64,000 nt of DNA from Pseudoalteromonas sp. T1lg75. Lineage in GTDB: Bacteria > Pseudomonadota > Gammaproteobacteria > Enterobacterales > Alteromonadaceae. Positions 39,399 through 49,027 of this stretch are shown here, in pieces. The position numbers and the translations under genes are program-made. The stretch is from NCBI RefSeq assembly GCF_002964705.1, contig NZ_PQCD01000015.1, positions 248,001 to 312,000 of the forward strand, in the 5' to 3' direction. The notes beneath the pieces were generated by a model. The model did no database searches. It saw only the letters and a list, made by a program, of their open reading frames with translations, and was not told the DNA's origin. Positions within the stretch are counted from its first letter, which is position 1, and the number at the start of each line of letters is the position of its first letter.

Positions 39399-41093
39399 TT
39401 ATTCCAGACCTAACACCTTTTTACCCTGAGTAAAGTCAACGTCTACCGGGATATTAGCCTGGCTTAGTTTTTCCAGGTCGGCCGCTAGCTCAGGCTTGAT
39501 CTCGCCCATAGAGGCAACCAGTTGATCCACCTTTTGATAATCGCCGTTACCCTGCAGGGTGAGGATCAGGTTAGAAAGCTTGGCCATGGCCGCTCCCATC
39601 TTATCCATATTGACGCGGTAAAGACCCTTGTCGTCTTTAGAGAAGGCACCTTCTTGCTTAAAGAAGTTAAAGCGGATCATGTTCGCTTTACCGTGGGCAC
39701 TGGAAGCGCCAAAACGCACCGAGCGGAAAATACCGGCCATAAAGGTCACGTAGTAATCTTCCAGCGTACCTTCGGTGATCTCACCCTTGTTTAGCAGCTG
39801 CTCAACCATGTACAGGCCAAGGATATCGGCTTTGCCTTCTTCCAGAGCACTGGCATGCTCTTGCAGCGACTGACGCACCGTACCCTTACCGGTAATGGTG
39901 TTTTTAATGCCCAGGCCGTGTGCCACTTCGTGGAACATGGTGTTGGCAAAGAAGGCATCGAAGGTGATGTGCTGACGCTGCTCTGGCACGATAAGCTCGG
40001 CGGCGATAGGCATCAAGATCTTATCAAACTTGGCACGCATGGCGTTTTTAAGTTGCAGGCGACGGGTACCTTTTTCCAGCTGCACCTGCTCATCGTTAGG
40101 CAGGTTGATGGCGATGGTCTTGCTGCCGGCATTTGAGTGACCCGCGTAGTAGATCACATCGTAGGCATTCAGATCCGCATCCGACCCCGGTACTTCTTGC
40201 TTATACTCATCGGCAACCGGCAGGCCTGTTTGCAGCTCAGGGAGGAACTGGGCGAACTTGGCCAGGCGCTCACTCCAGGCCATGTCTTTTACCAGGACAT
40301 AGGCTTCGAAAGCGGCGCGGTAACCGAAAAGCTGATCTTCGTAGGTTTCGATGGGGCCAATCACCACATCAATAGGGTTATTTTTCATATCCATCCAGGC
40401 GAAATCAGAGGCCTGGTAGTCGTCGCTTAATAGCGCATCGGCGCGCATGCTTAGGTAGTTGGCGAATTCTTTGTCTTCGGCCAGCTCGCTGGCTTCGCGC
40501 AGCAGCTTGGCGGCGGCCTGTAGCTCATTCGCGTATTCCTTTGAGTAGGCTACGCTGAAGAGTTTGCCCTCGGCATCGCGTTTGATCACCGAGTAAAGGC
40601 CAGCTTTATCGGCAAGCTCGGCACTCTCTAACTCTTCTTTGCTCATATCCGCAGGGTAGAATTGGGCGCCGGCCGACTTGGGCTCAAAACCAGAGAGGAA
40701 TACCTGGTCGCCATTAAGGCGATCCCAAGGGCCATAGTTGATTTTTGCGAAGTGGCGTACTTTTTCATCGCTCAGGGCGCTAAGGAACTCGGCTCTGTCA
40801 CCACCAAAGGCCTGGCGCCAGAACAGCTCATCCATAATCTTTGCAGCGTCGATTAGTTTCGCCAGCATTTTCTTCTGGTTGCCGCTTAAGTGCGTTAGAT
40901 CTGTGTTCAGCTCAAAGTCGGTGTAAATATCCAAACGGCTGGGAGCGATGTTGATCAACTCTACCGCAGCATTGCTAGGGGCTTGCTCAACAACGGCTTC
41001 GTTGCTGCTTTGAGGCTGTTGTTTTGAACAGCCGCTTAGGGCCACTAAACCACCGAGCATGATGGCTTGAGAGATTTTCGACAGTTTACGCAT
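39399..41093 (-). CDS. Putative zinc-dependent lipoprotein peptidase, M49 (dipeptidyl-peptidase III)-like
   Basis: A 564-residue lipoprotein (lipobox LSGC, Cys22) with a predicted zinc protease site. The ligand motif is HEVAHG (His388, Glu389, His392), and the third ligand is in EEGKAD (Glu418/Glu419), about 30 residues on. The overall layout and the EExxAD motif resemble M49 dipeptidyl-peptidase III, but true M49 has HEXXGH with an inserted residue, whereas here the motif is HEXXH. It is probably anchored in the cell envelope to degrade peptides. It is monocistronic with its own terminator. Confidence 0.8.
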   Translation of the reverse strand: MRKLSKISQAIMLGGLVALSGCSKQQPQSSNEAVVEQAPSNAAVELINIAPSRLDIYTDFELNTDLTHLSGNQKKMLAKLIDAAKIMDELFWRQAFGGDRAEFLSALSDEKVRHFAKINYGPWDRLNGDQVFLSGFEPKSAGAQFYPADMSKEELESAELADKAGLYSVIKRDAEGKLFSVAYSKEYANELQAAAKLLREASELAEDKEFANYLSMRADALLSDDYQASDFAWMDMKNNPIDVVIGPIETYEDQLFGYRAAFEAYVLVKDMAWSERLAKFAQFLPELQTGLPVADEYKQEVPGSDADLNAYDVIYYAGHSNAGSKTIAINLPNDEQVQLEKGTRRLQLKNAMRAKFDKILMPIAAELIVPEQRQHITFDAFFANTMFHEVAHGLGIKNTITGKGTVRQSLQEHASALEEGKADILGLYMVEQLLNKGEITEGTLEDYYVTFMAGIFRSVRFGASSAHGKANMIRFNFFKQEGAFSKDDKGLYRVNMDKMGAAMAKLSNLILTLQGNGDYQKVDQLVASMGEIKPELAADLEKLSQANIPVDVDFTQGKKVLGLE

Positions 41094-41422
41094 GAGAGTC
41101 CTCGTTAATTGATCATGAGTCTTGTTATGCGGATAAGACTCACAAAATGAGTGAATGCTGGCTTAGGGGGGTGGTCCGTGCCGAGCGTGCCTTCTGTTGG
41201 CATTAGTGCCCATTGGTCGAGCTGTTAGCCGCCGTAGGCACTGATTTTAGTCGTCTTATTTAACCAATTCGTTGCTTCGCTGACAACGGTAAATAACAGG
41301 ATAGGGTCGACAAATTTCTAAAATTAATGGTTTTTTACGCTATCTCTTTTGAAACTTTCTCGGTAACTTATAGGCAGATATAAGAAGAACGCTCAGCGTT
41401 GCTGAAAAAGGATACCGCGATA
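41094..41422. other. Divergent intergenic region between the peptidase and HDOD genes
   Basis: About 330 bases without a gene. It contains an inverted repeat GAGTCTT-N11-AAGACTC (41115-41139) close to the peptidase start, a possible operator or 5' hairpin, and a TTGAAA...TATAAG-like promoter pair near 41349-41383 facing the HDOD gene. No RNA gene was recognised. Confidence 0.45.
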
Positions 41423-42262
41423 ATGTCTACCGAAAATGCCTTGCTCACTATCTTAGTTGATCGCATCAAGAACGATACCCTGGTACTGCCAACTCTGCCC
41501 GAAGTGGCCTTAAGAGTGCGTAGTTGTGCCGATGATCCTGATATTACCCTGCATACCATGGCCGAAGTGATTGCCACCGATCCGGCGTTGGCGGCGCGGA
41601 TGATCAAGGTCGCCAACAGTGCCTTGTTGAGCCGCTCGGTTAAGGTGACTACGGTTAACCAGGCGGTGACGCGTATCGGCCTCAGACAAATCAAGAATAT
41701 CGCCACGGCTATGGCCATGGAGCAGCTGTTTGTGTCGCAAAATACGGTGATCAAGGGGTACATGGATAAGGCTTGGCAAAAGACCATTAGTGTCGCCTGT
41801 CATGCCATGGTGCTGGTGCAGCAGTTTCGTGAGCAGCAGCGCCACGATACCATTAACACCGAAACCATTACCCTGGCGGCATTAACCTATAACATAGGGA
41901 TTCTGCCTATTTTAACCGAGGCGGAGAAACACCCTGAGGTGTTTGCCAACCCAAGTTTTTTAGCCCATGCCATTCAAAAGCTGGCTGGTCGTATTGGCGC
42001 CGCGATTTTAACCGCGTGGGATTTTTCCGAGGAATTCGTCCAGGTTGCTAAGCTGTGGTCCGATCCTAACTATCGCCCCGAGGAGATTGAGTTTGTCGAC
42101 TTTATTCGCATGGGAGCGATTCTAGAGGGAATTCTGCAGGTCTCCGATAAGACGGCGGCCTTGCAGGTGTATGTGGATAAAGGAATTATTCCGTCCTTGG
42201 CACTGTTTGCCGAGAGCGATTATCAGAACCTGGTAAAAGACACCCAGGCGGTGTTCAGCTAA
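41423..42262 (+). CDS. HDOD-domain signalling protein
   Basis: A 279-residue protein consisting essentially of one HDOD domain (PF08668, residues about 15-215), a catalytically inactive relative of HD-domain phosphodiesterases found in bacterial signalling. LPTLPEVALRVRSCADDP and the motif DPALAARMIKVANSAL are typical of the family. It has no attached receiver or GGDEF domain. The ATG at 41423 follows AAGGAT at a longish distance. A TTG at 41399 is the alternative. The function is unassigned, probably protein-protein signalling. Confidence 0.88.
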   Translation: MSTENALLTILVDRIKNDTLVLPTLPEVALRVRSCADDPDITLHTMAEVIATDPALAARMIKVANSALLSRSVKVTTVNQAVTRIGLRQIKNIATAMAMEQLFVSQNTVIKGYMDKAWQKTISVACHAMVLVQQFREQQRHDTINTETITLAALTYNIGILPILTEAEKHPEVFANPSFLAHAIQKLAGRIGAAILTAWDFSEEFVQVAKLWSDPNYRPEEIEFVDFIRMGAILEGILQVSDKTAALQVYVDKGIIPSLALFAESDYQNLVKDTQAVFS

Positions 42263-42290
42263 GCAAAAAGGCATTAAAGGTCGGCCTTCG

Positions 42291-42333
42291 GCAATGTGCT
42301 CCTGCATTGCTCTGCTACCGCCATCCCTGGCGG
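42291..42333. repeat. Paired-hairpin intergenic element (possible REP-like repeat)
   Basis: Two perfect six-base stems stand side by side: GCAATG-N8-CATTGC (42291-42310) and CCGCCA-TCCC-TGGCGG (42318-42333). They lie between the convergent HDOD and rdgC genes and have no T tail. The outer bases (GGTCGGCC ... GGTCGACC) may pair further. The layout resembles dispersed REP-type elements, but no second copy is in this window. Confidence 0.5.
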
Positions 42334-42355
42334 CCAAGGTCGACCTAGTATGGAG

Positions 42356-43264
42356 TTACAGGTCTTCGGCGTCGCCCAGTTCGCTGGTTAAGGCCTCAAG
42401 TAATTCCTTGATTTCTTCCGATGCCAGAATAAAGTCGGCGTCCAGTTTGACCGCCATATCTTCCTTCGGAATATCGGCATTTTCTTCTTTTAACACATCG
42501 GCGTAGCTTACACGTTTAATAGAGCCGTCGTTTTGCAGCATAAACTTCACGCGCTCATGGTATTCAAGGGCAAGTTTCGTCACTTCTTTACCATTGTCGA
42601 GGTGATTTTTAACCTCTTCACTGGCTAGGTCGTGGCCCTTCAGTTTTACTTGAGCACCATTGTCATCCGGCTCTTGCAACTCGGCGTCCAGGCCAATGGC
42701 AAAGCCTTCTGGAGCATTGAATTCTTTTAACCAAGAAGTCAGGAACAGGCCCAGATCATAATTGGCAAAGGCGGGCACGACGGGCAGGGTACCCAAAGAC
42801 TTACGCAGCAGCGCTAATAATTCTTCTGCTTTATTAAAGCTGGCGCTATTAACAACCACCCAGCCATTTTCCATATCGATAAAGGCATATTGCAGGCTCG
42901 ACTTTTTGAAGGCCTGAGGCAACAGGGTGTTAAGGATATTCTCTTTGAGTTCATCCTTTTCTTTTTTGTTTACTCGGCGGTTTTCCTGTACTTCCAGTTG
43001 CTCTACCTTCTCTTGCAGCATATCGTTGACGACCGCCGCAGGCAGCACCTTCTCTTCGCGCTTGGCACACACCAGAATTGAGTTTTTAGAAAAGTGGCTT
43101 AATGTTTGGCCATGCTTACCCAGGGCTTTGGTCCAACCGAAGGTGTGCAGATCCTGACTGCCACAGGGGCGAAAAAGGTCCTGCTCCAGGGCTTTGTCAA
43201 AGTCTTCTTGTTGATAGCTGATCTCTTGCTTAAAACGATAGCAAATTAGGTTACTAAACCACAT
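42356..43264 (-). CDS. rdgC: Recombination-associated protein RdgC
   Basis: DNA-binding ring protein that modulates RecA activity and replication fork restart. It is 302 residues, against 303 in E. coli. The start MWFSNLICYRFKQ, the segment RPCGSQDLHTFGW and the C-terminal LALEYHERVKFMLQNDGSIKRV are family landmarks. It is a single gene on the minus strand. Confidence 0.97.
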   Translation of the reverse strand: MWFSNLICYRFKQEISYQQEDFDKALEQDLFRPCGSQDLHTFGWTKALGKHGQTLSHFSKNSILVCAKREEKVLPAAVVNDMLQEKVEQLEVQENRRVNKKEKDELKENILNTLLPQAFKKSSLQYAFIDMENGWVVVNSASFNKAEELLALLRKSLGTLPVVPAFANYDLGLFLTSWLKEFNAPEGFAIGLDAELQEPDDNGAQVKLKGHDLASEEVKNHLDNGKEVTKLALEYHERVKFMLQNDGSIKRVSYADVLKEENADIPKEDMAVKLDADFILASEEIKELLEALTSELGDAEDL

Positions 43265-43331
43265 AAATATACTTCCATGGAGCGCTTTGGGCGCAAATTT
43301 ATAGTGCCGTCATCATAACGGAGTGGCGCCG

Positions 43332-45092
43332 CTAATTAAACATTTGCATGGGTTTTGGCAGGTCTTTCGGAAGCGAAATGAAATACTGCAACCCCTTATT
43401 GGGCTTGCTGCTGACCGCTATTTCGCCGCCCAGGGTTTGTTTTACCAGGTTAAAGGTAATATGGGTGCCCAGGCCGCTGCCTCCCTGGTCCCGTTTAGTA
43501 GTGAAATAGGGATTAAAGAGCTGTTCCAATTGTGCCGCGTTGACGCCGCAACCATCGTCACTGTATTCGATTAATACCCGCTCATCCTGGTCTCGGATCA
43601 GGATATCGATATGGCCGTGCTGAACCCCTTCAAAACCATGGATCAGTGAGTTCATTATTAAATTGGTAAAAATCTGGCTTATCGCCCCAGCGGGTAAGTT
43701 AAGCACCAGATCATCCGGACACTGGATATTGATTTCATGCTCGGTGTGTTTCAGTTTTGGATGCAGGGAGCGGATCACTTCGCCAAGGTATGCTTTTAAG
43801 TTGATGGTGCGCACCGCTTCACTGGCTTGATCTACGGCTATTTGTTTGAAACTGGCGACCAGCTCGCTGGCACGGGCCAGGTTGCTGCTTAGCAACTCGG
43901 TGCTTTGTTTCGCCTCGCTAATAAATTGTGCCAACTCAGCCGGGGTCAGTGTTTCCTTGCTGTGCGCTTGCTCCAGCTCCTTAAGGCGCTCCTGTAAAAA
44001 CGAGGTGGCGGTAACCCCTATTCCTACTGGGGTATTGATGTCATGGGTGATGCCGGCAACCAGCCCACCCAGGGCCGCCATTTTCTCCGAGCCCAATAAG
44101 CGCTCTTGAGTCACGTTCAGCTCGTCCACGTAGCGCTGCATTTCTCTTTGCTTGGTGAGTAGCTCTTGCTCGGTTTGGCGTCTGAGCTCAATTTCTTCGG
44201 TCAGACTCAGTTTTTGTTTTTCCAGCTCATATTTTTGCTGCTGCAGGTCCATCATGGCCTGGCTTAGGTTGGAGGTCTTACGGGCTACTTCCTGCTCGAG
44301 TTCTATATTCTGTTGGTCGAGCTTTTCATTGCTTTTGAGTAACTCTTTTTGCGTGCGTCTAAGTTTGTCACGGTATTCGACGACCTTGGCAATTAAATTA
44401 TTAAAGGCCTGGGCCATGACGTTGAGCTCATTTTGCTCTTGATTGTCGAGCCTAATTCGCGTGTCTTCGATGGCGTCCGGCTCAACGGTCTCGATTTGCT
44501 CCGTTAATTGCTGCAATGGCCGAGTCAGGTGTTTTCTAAAGGCCAGTAAAAACAACAGGATCAAAAACGTGGTCTTGATCATGGCGTTACCCGCGAGCAG
44601 ATAAATGGAGACGATAATGCGGCTGACGACTACATCGCGACTGGAAAATAGGGTGACATCGCCCACCTGGGTTTCACGGCCAGAAAATTCGAAAATAAGC
44701 GGAAAGGTATAACCAAACAGGCCCGACGGAGTGTCTTCAATCATGGCTGCGTCTTGCACCAGTTGCTTTGAGTAGAGCTCGCGGATATCTAACGAGCGTC
44801 CAAGCTGCGAGATCACCTCACCGCTGTCGTCGCGCACTATGATGCCCTCAACCATGGGAATGGCGAGTAGGCCTTCGGCAATGGTGATGCTTTGATCGGT
44901 ATTCAGTTCCCAGATGGCGCGGGTCAGGCTACCGCTAAAGGTTTGTTGCAGGGTTTGCAATTCATTGCGAATATAGCTTTTTGTATTGAAATATTCGGCA
45001 AATATTTGCGCGCAGGTCACCACAAAGGTCAGCACAAAGTACACGGATAAAACACTAGTAAGGAGTTTTTTCGATAAACTATTATGCAACAT
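43332..45092 (-). CDS. Orphan membrane sensor histidine kinase
   Basis: A 586-residue sensor kinase. Transmembrane segments at about 9-31 and 165-185 bracket a periplasmic sensor of about 130 residues, followed by a HAMP-like region (186-240) and a long coiled coil (240-335). The dimerisation/phosphoacceptor helix has His350 in GLVAGITHDINTPVG, an atypical H-box. The C-terminal ATPase domain has NLIMNSLIHGFEG, DDGCGV and GSGLGTHI. No response regulator gene is adjacent, so its partner must be elsewhere. It is transcribed away from the thr operon. Confidence 0.9.
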   Translation of the reverse strand: MLHNSLSKKLLTSVLSVYFVLTFVVTCAQIFAEYFNTKSYIRNELQTLQQTFSGSLTRAIWELNTDQSITIAEGLLAIPMVEGIIVRDDSGEVISQLGRSLDIRELYSKQLVQDAAMIEDTPSGLFGYTFPLIFEFSGRETQVGDVTLFSSRDVVVSRIIVSIYLLAGNAMIKTTFLILLFLLAFRKHLTRPLQQLTEQIETVEPDAIEDTRIRLDNQEQNELNVMAQAFNNLIAKVVEYRDKLRRTQKELLKSNEKLDQQNIELEQEVARKTSNLSQAMMDLQQQKYELEKQKLSLTEEIELRRQTEQELLTKQREMQRYVDELNVTQERLLGSEKMAALGGLVAGITHDINTPVGIGVTATSFLQERLKELEQAHSKETLTPAELAQFISEAKQSTELLSSNLARASELVASFKQIAVDQASEAVRTINLKAYLGEVIRSLHPKLKHTEHEINIQCPDDLVLNLPAGAISQIFTNLIMNSLIHGFEGVQHGHIDILIRDQDERVLIEYSDDGCGVNAAQLEQLFNPYFTTKRDQGGSGLGTHITFNLVKQTLGGEIAVSSKPNKGLQYFISLPKDLPKPMQMFN

Positions 45093-45441
45093 GTATGTAC
45101 TTGGCCCTGTGCAACTAAAAAAGGCGGTGAGAAAACTCCGAGTTTGAGTTTATATTTTTGCCATTAGGCAGAAATAGCGCTAAGAATTTTAAAAAACCAC
45201 ACAAAATAATAGCTTATTGACCGGCGTTTAACAAAAGCTAATATTTATTCCTAGAGGCACATTGCGTCTCGTTTACCGACTAACTTGCCATTTAATATAT
45301 TAAAACTTAGCAGGTTAGCGCGTTTTGGCATTGCAATGATTCGTCCAGGCCCACTCTAGTCCAATTTTTCAATTTGCATAAGTATTTCTACGTATTGTTT
45401 CAGATAGAAGAAAAAAGCATATTATTTGTTAAATTTTGCTG
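45093..45441. other. AT-rich intergenic region upstream of the thr operon
   Basis: About 350 AT-rich bases between the divergent histidine kinase gene and the thr leader. A possible promoter (TTGTTT, 17 bases, CATATT at 45395-45423) faces the thr operon. Otherwise I see no gene, RNA or clear operator. Confidence 0.4.
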
Positions 45442-45471
45442 TTGACAGAAATAGTCATTTTCGGGCAGTCT
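45442..45471 (+). promoter_or_regulatory. Candidate thr operon promoter
   Basis: A perfect -35 TTGACA (45442-45447) is followed 18 bases later by CAGTCT, a poor -10. If this is used, the transcript would begin close to the leader ATG at 45478. A second candidate lies further upstream at 45395-45423. Confidence 0.45.
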
Positions 45472-45477
45472 AAAAGC

Positions 45478-45537
45478 ATGAATACAAATTACGCAACACT
45501 GATCACCATTATTACCACCACCATCCTTAGCGGATAG
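45478..45537 (+). CDS. thrL: thr operon leader peptide
   Basis: A 19-residue leader, MNTNYATLITIITTTILSG, with six Thr and four Ile codons. Ribosome stalling on scarce charged tRNA-Thr or tRNA-Ile would favour the antiterminator and allow thrABC transcription, as in E. coli. It is directly followed by a terminator hairpin and then thrA. No good ribosome site precedes the ATG, which is unusual for a leader peptide. Confidence 0.92.
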   Translation: MNTNYATLITIITTTILSG

Positions 45538-45561
45538 TGGCATGGGTCGGTGCGCGAAGAA

Positions 45562-45598
45562 AAAAAGGCCTATGCTTTATTGCATGGGCCTTTTTTTT
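45562..45598 (+). terminator. thr operon attenuator
   Basis: AGGCCTATGC-TTTATT-GCATGGGCCT with an eight-T tail, 25 bases after the leader stop and about 60 bases before thrA. It is the terminator arm of a transcription attenuator controlled by thrL translation. Confidence 0.92.
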
Positions 45599-45659
45599 GG
45601 CCTAATTGGACGCCACCACGCAGCGGAATAATTGCGATCAAAACGGGAATGAGGAAATT

Positions 45660-48076
45660 ATGCAGGTATTGAAATTTGGCGGTTCATCACTGGCCGATGC
45701 GGATTGCTTAGCACGGGTGAGTGCCATAGTGCGCGCCGAGCTTAAAGAGCAAATGTTACTGGTATTGTCGGCACCGGGGGGCATGACCGATGCCTTGGTG
45801 GCCTTGAGTGAGCTGGCTAAAACGGGACAGGATTACAGTATTCCCTGGCAGGCGTTATGCGCCCGAGCCGAGGGCTTAAAATCTGAGGTTACGAATCTGG
45901 CGCAGGCGCCCAGCGCTTGGCCTGATTTTCAGGATTTGAAACGGCGTCTTGACGGCGTAGCCTTGCTTGGCCAGTGCCCAGATGCGGTGTACAGCTACAT
46001 CATTAGCTTTGGAGAACGCATCAGCGTGGCCTTGATGCAGGCCTTATTGGCCGACTTGGGTGCGCACAATGTGCCTGCCGAGCAGGTGGTACGCTCGCAT
46101 GGAGGCTTTATGGACGCCGAAGTCGATCTTGATGTGTCAAAACAACTGCTGCGGGAGTATTTGCATGCTAACCCGGCAAAAGTATATATCATGGCCGGTT
46201 TTACCGGTGCCGATGCCCAGGGCAATTTGACGACCCTGGGGCGCAATGGCTCCGATTACTCCGCCGCGGTGGCGGCCGCCTGTTTAGAAGCCGAGCTCTG
46301 CCAAATTTGGACCGACGTGGATGGTGTGTATAGCGCCGACCCCCGTTACATAAAGGGCGCGACCAAGGTTGATCACCTTTCCTATAAAGAAGCCATGGAG
46401 CTGTCTTACTTTGGTGCCAAGGTGTTGCACCCTAAGACCATCATGCCTTGCGCAAAAGCGGGCGTGCCCTGTGAGATAAAAAATACCCATGATCCCATGT
46501 TACCTGGTTCGCTGATCAGCGATGAGGCCAGATCCTCACAGCCGGTGAAAGCCATTTCCAGTTTGCAGGATTTGGCCATGCTAACGGTGTCGGGGCCGGG
46601 CATGAAGGGCAAGGTCGGTATGGCGGCCAAGGTGTTTACCGCGCTGGCTACCGACAATGTCTCTATCGTGCTTATCACCCAATCCAGCTGTGAGTTCAGC
46701 ATTAGTTTTTGTGTTTATCAGCAAGATCTTGCATTGGCGCTGCATGCCCTTGAGCAAGCCTTTGAACTTGAGGCCAAAGCCGGGTTGATAGAGCCGGTCC
46801 AGGTGCAGCGCCACTTGGCTATTGTGACCCTGTGGGTGACAAGATGCGTGCCCACAAGGGCCTGGCGGCCAAGTTTTTTGCATCTTTGGCCCAGGCCCAG
46901 GTGAATATCGTTGCCATTGCCCAGGACTCCACCGAAAGCTCCATTTCCGCGGTGATCGACGGCGAGCTGTGTAACGATGCGGTGAAGGTGTGCCATGAAA
47001 ACTTCTTTACCCATATGCCATCTATCGATGTTTTCCTCTTGGGTTGCGGCCTAGTGGGCAGCGAATTGCTTAGCCAGGTGGAGAAGCAGCAAGACTGGCT
47101 TAAGGCCCGCAATATCAAGTTGAAGGTGCGCGGCATCGCCAACTCGCGGCAGATGCTGCTAAATAGTGAAGGGGTCGATTTGCAGCAATGGCCAACGCAG
47201 TTGCAGCAAACGGCACAGGAGTTTGACCTGAATTATCTGGAACAATTCGTAAAACAGCATCACCTGATCAACCCGGTAATTGTCGACTGTAGTTCAGCGG
47301 CGGCGCTGGCGGATCAATACGTTAATTTCTTAAATGCCGGTTTCCACGTGGTCGCCGCCAATAAAAAGGCCAATACCAGCTCGCAAGCCTATTATTGGCA
47401 GTTAAAAGAAGCGGCGCAGCGCAATAACCGACGCTTCCTTTATGAAACCAACGTTGGTGCCGGTTTGCCCGTACTCGATAATCTTCAGTCGCTGTTTGGC
47501 GCCGGCGATCAGCTGTTGCACTTTAGCGGCATTCTGTCTGGTTCCTTGTCGTATATGTTTGGGGTGCTGAGCGATGGCTTAAGCCTGTCCGAGGCCACCA
47601 TCAAGGCGAAAGAAAGTGGCTTTACCGAGCCGGATCCCCGTGATGATTTGTCCGGTACCGATGTTGCTCGCAAGTTGTTGATCATTGCCCGTGAAGCCGG
47701 ATTGGAACTCGAACTTGAAGATATAGAAGTTGAGTCTGTCTTGCCGCCTGGCTTTGCTAATGGTCTCAGTGTCGATGAGTTTATGGCTAAGCTGCCCGAA
47801 CTCGACAGCGATTTTGCCGACAAGGTGTCCTCCGCCAAGGCCGAAGGCAAGGTGCTGCGTTACGTTGGCAGCATAGACAAGGGGCGTTGCAAGGTCGGTA
47901 TTGAAGCGGTGGATAGCAATCATGCCTTATTCGATATTCGCGATGGTGAAAACGCGCTGGCCATTTTAAGTCAGTATTATCAGCCAAAACCCTTTGTGAT
48001 CCGTGGTTATGGGGCCGGCGCCGAAGTTACGGCGGCGGGGGTTTTCGCCGATATTCTTAAAACATTACCGCGATAA
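45660..48076 (+). pseudogene. thrA: Aspartokinase I-homoserine dehydrogenase I, interrupted by a -1 frameshift
   Basis: Bifunctional enzyme for the first and third steps from aspartate to threonine. The aspartokinase part starts MQVLKFGGSSLADAD and includes the ACT regulatory region. Similarity breaks near 46829 after HLAIVT. The family sequence ([20 protein letters not shown], then the homoserine dehydrogenase with ANKKANTSS and [11 protein letters not shown]) continues in another frame to 48076. Adding one base in CCCTGTGGG near 46827-46836 restores a protein of 805 residues, close to the E. coli 820. As it stands the gene yields a truncated aspartokinase and a homoserine dehydrogenase part without its natural start. 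A sequencing error is quite possible. Confidence 0.88.
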
Positions 48077-48085
48077 GGACATCTG

Positions 48086-49027
48086 ATGATTCAAGTATAT
48101 GCTCCGGCTTCCATAGGTAATTTTGCCGTGGGTTTTGACGCCCTTGGTGCCGCCATTGCGCCCACCGATGGCAGTTTGCTCGGTGATCTGGTTAAGGTCA
48201 GTGCCAGCACGACCACCGAGTTTGTCTGCTCCGGCCCTTATGCCCATAAGCTACCGGCGCAGGCAGAGCAAAATCTGGCCTATATGTGTTTGCAGCATTT
48301 TAAACAGGCGGTGGCCCCGGATATGCCAGCGGTGCGTTTAGAGCTGGTAAAAAACCTGCCCGTGGGTTCGGGATTGGGCTCCAGTGCCTGCTCCGTGGTG
48401 GCAACCATTGCTGCATTGGATAAGTTTGCCGGCACAGGGCTCAGTGATGAGGCATTGATCGAGCTAATGGCCGACTTTGAGGCCAAGGTCAGCGGCGGCC
48501 GCCATTACGACAATATCACACCTTGTTATTTGGGTGGCCTGCAACTGACGGCGGAGCTTATTCCCGGTAAGTCTCTGGCCATTATGACCCCGGATAACTG
48601 GTATCCGGTGGTGGCCTTTCCCGGGTTTACGCTTAACACCGCCAAGGCGCGAGCCGTGCTGCCAAAGCAGCTGGATATGCACCACAGTGTTGAATTTGCT
48701 CAGCGCCTCAGTGCTTTTTGTACTTTGATGCTGCAACAGCGCAGCGAAGAGGCGCTGTCGATCATGATAGATACGGTGGCCGAACCCTATCGAGCGCAAC
48801 TCATTGAGGGCTTTAGCGCGGCGCAACAGGCGCTGTTACAGCTAGGCGCCAAAGCGGTCAGTATTTCTGGCGCTGGGCCGACACTGTTTGCGCTATGCGA
48901 CAACCTGGCCAGCGCCGAGCTGTGCCAGCAGTGGCTCAGCGACCACTATATTAATGAACAAGGTTTTAGCCATATTTGCCAACTCGATTGGGCCGGCACC
49001 AGAGAATTGAATGAGGAACTAGGGTAA
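48086..49027 (+). CDS. thrB: Homoserine kinase
   Basis: GHMP-family kinase phosphorylating homoserine in threonine synthesis. It is 313 residues. The ATP-binding GHMP motif is LPVGSGLGSSACSVVA (92-107), the start MIQVYAPASIGNFAVGFDALG is conserved, and the C-terminal motif ISGAGPTLFAL is present. It lies nine bases after thrA, and its stop shares one base with the thrC start. Confidence 0.97.
   Translation: MIQVYAPASIGNFAVGFDALGAAIAPTDGSLLGDLVKVSASTTTEFVCSGPYAHKLPAQAEQNLAYMCLQHFKQAVAPDMPAVRLELVKNLPVGSGLGSSACSVVATIAALDKFAGTGLSDEALIELMADFEAKVSGGRHYDNITPCYLGGLQLTAELIPGKSLAIMTPDNWYPVVAFPGFTLNTAKARAVLPKQLDMHHSVEFAQRLSAFCTLMLQQRSEEALSIMIDTVAEPYRAQLIEGFSAAQQALLQLGAKAVSISGAGPTLFALCDNLASAELCQQWLSDHYINEQGFSHICQLDWAGTRELNEELG

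Noticed and set aside
45660..48076. Programmed -1 frameshifting in thrA
   Set aside because: There is no slippery heptamer (X XXY YYZ) at the switch and no stimulatory hairpin evident. A one-base deletion or read error is simpler.
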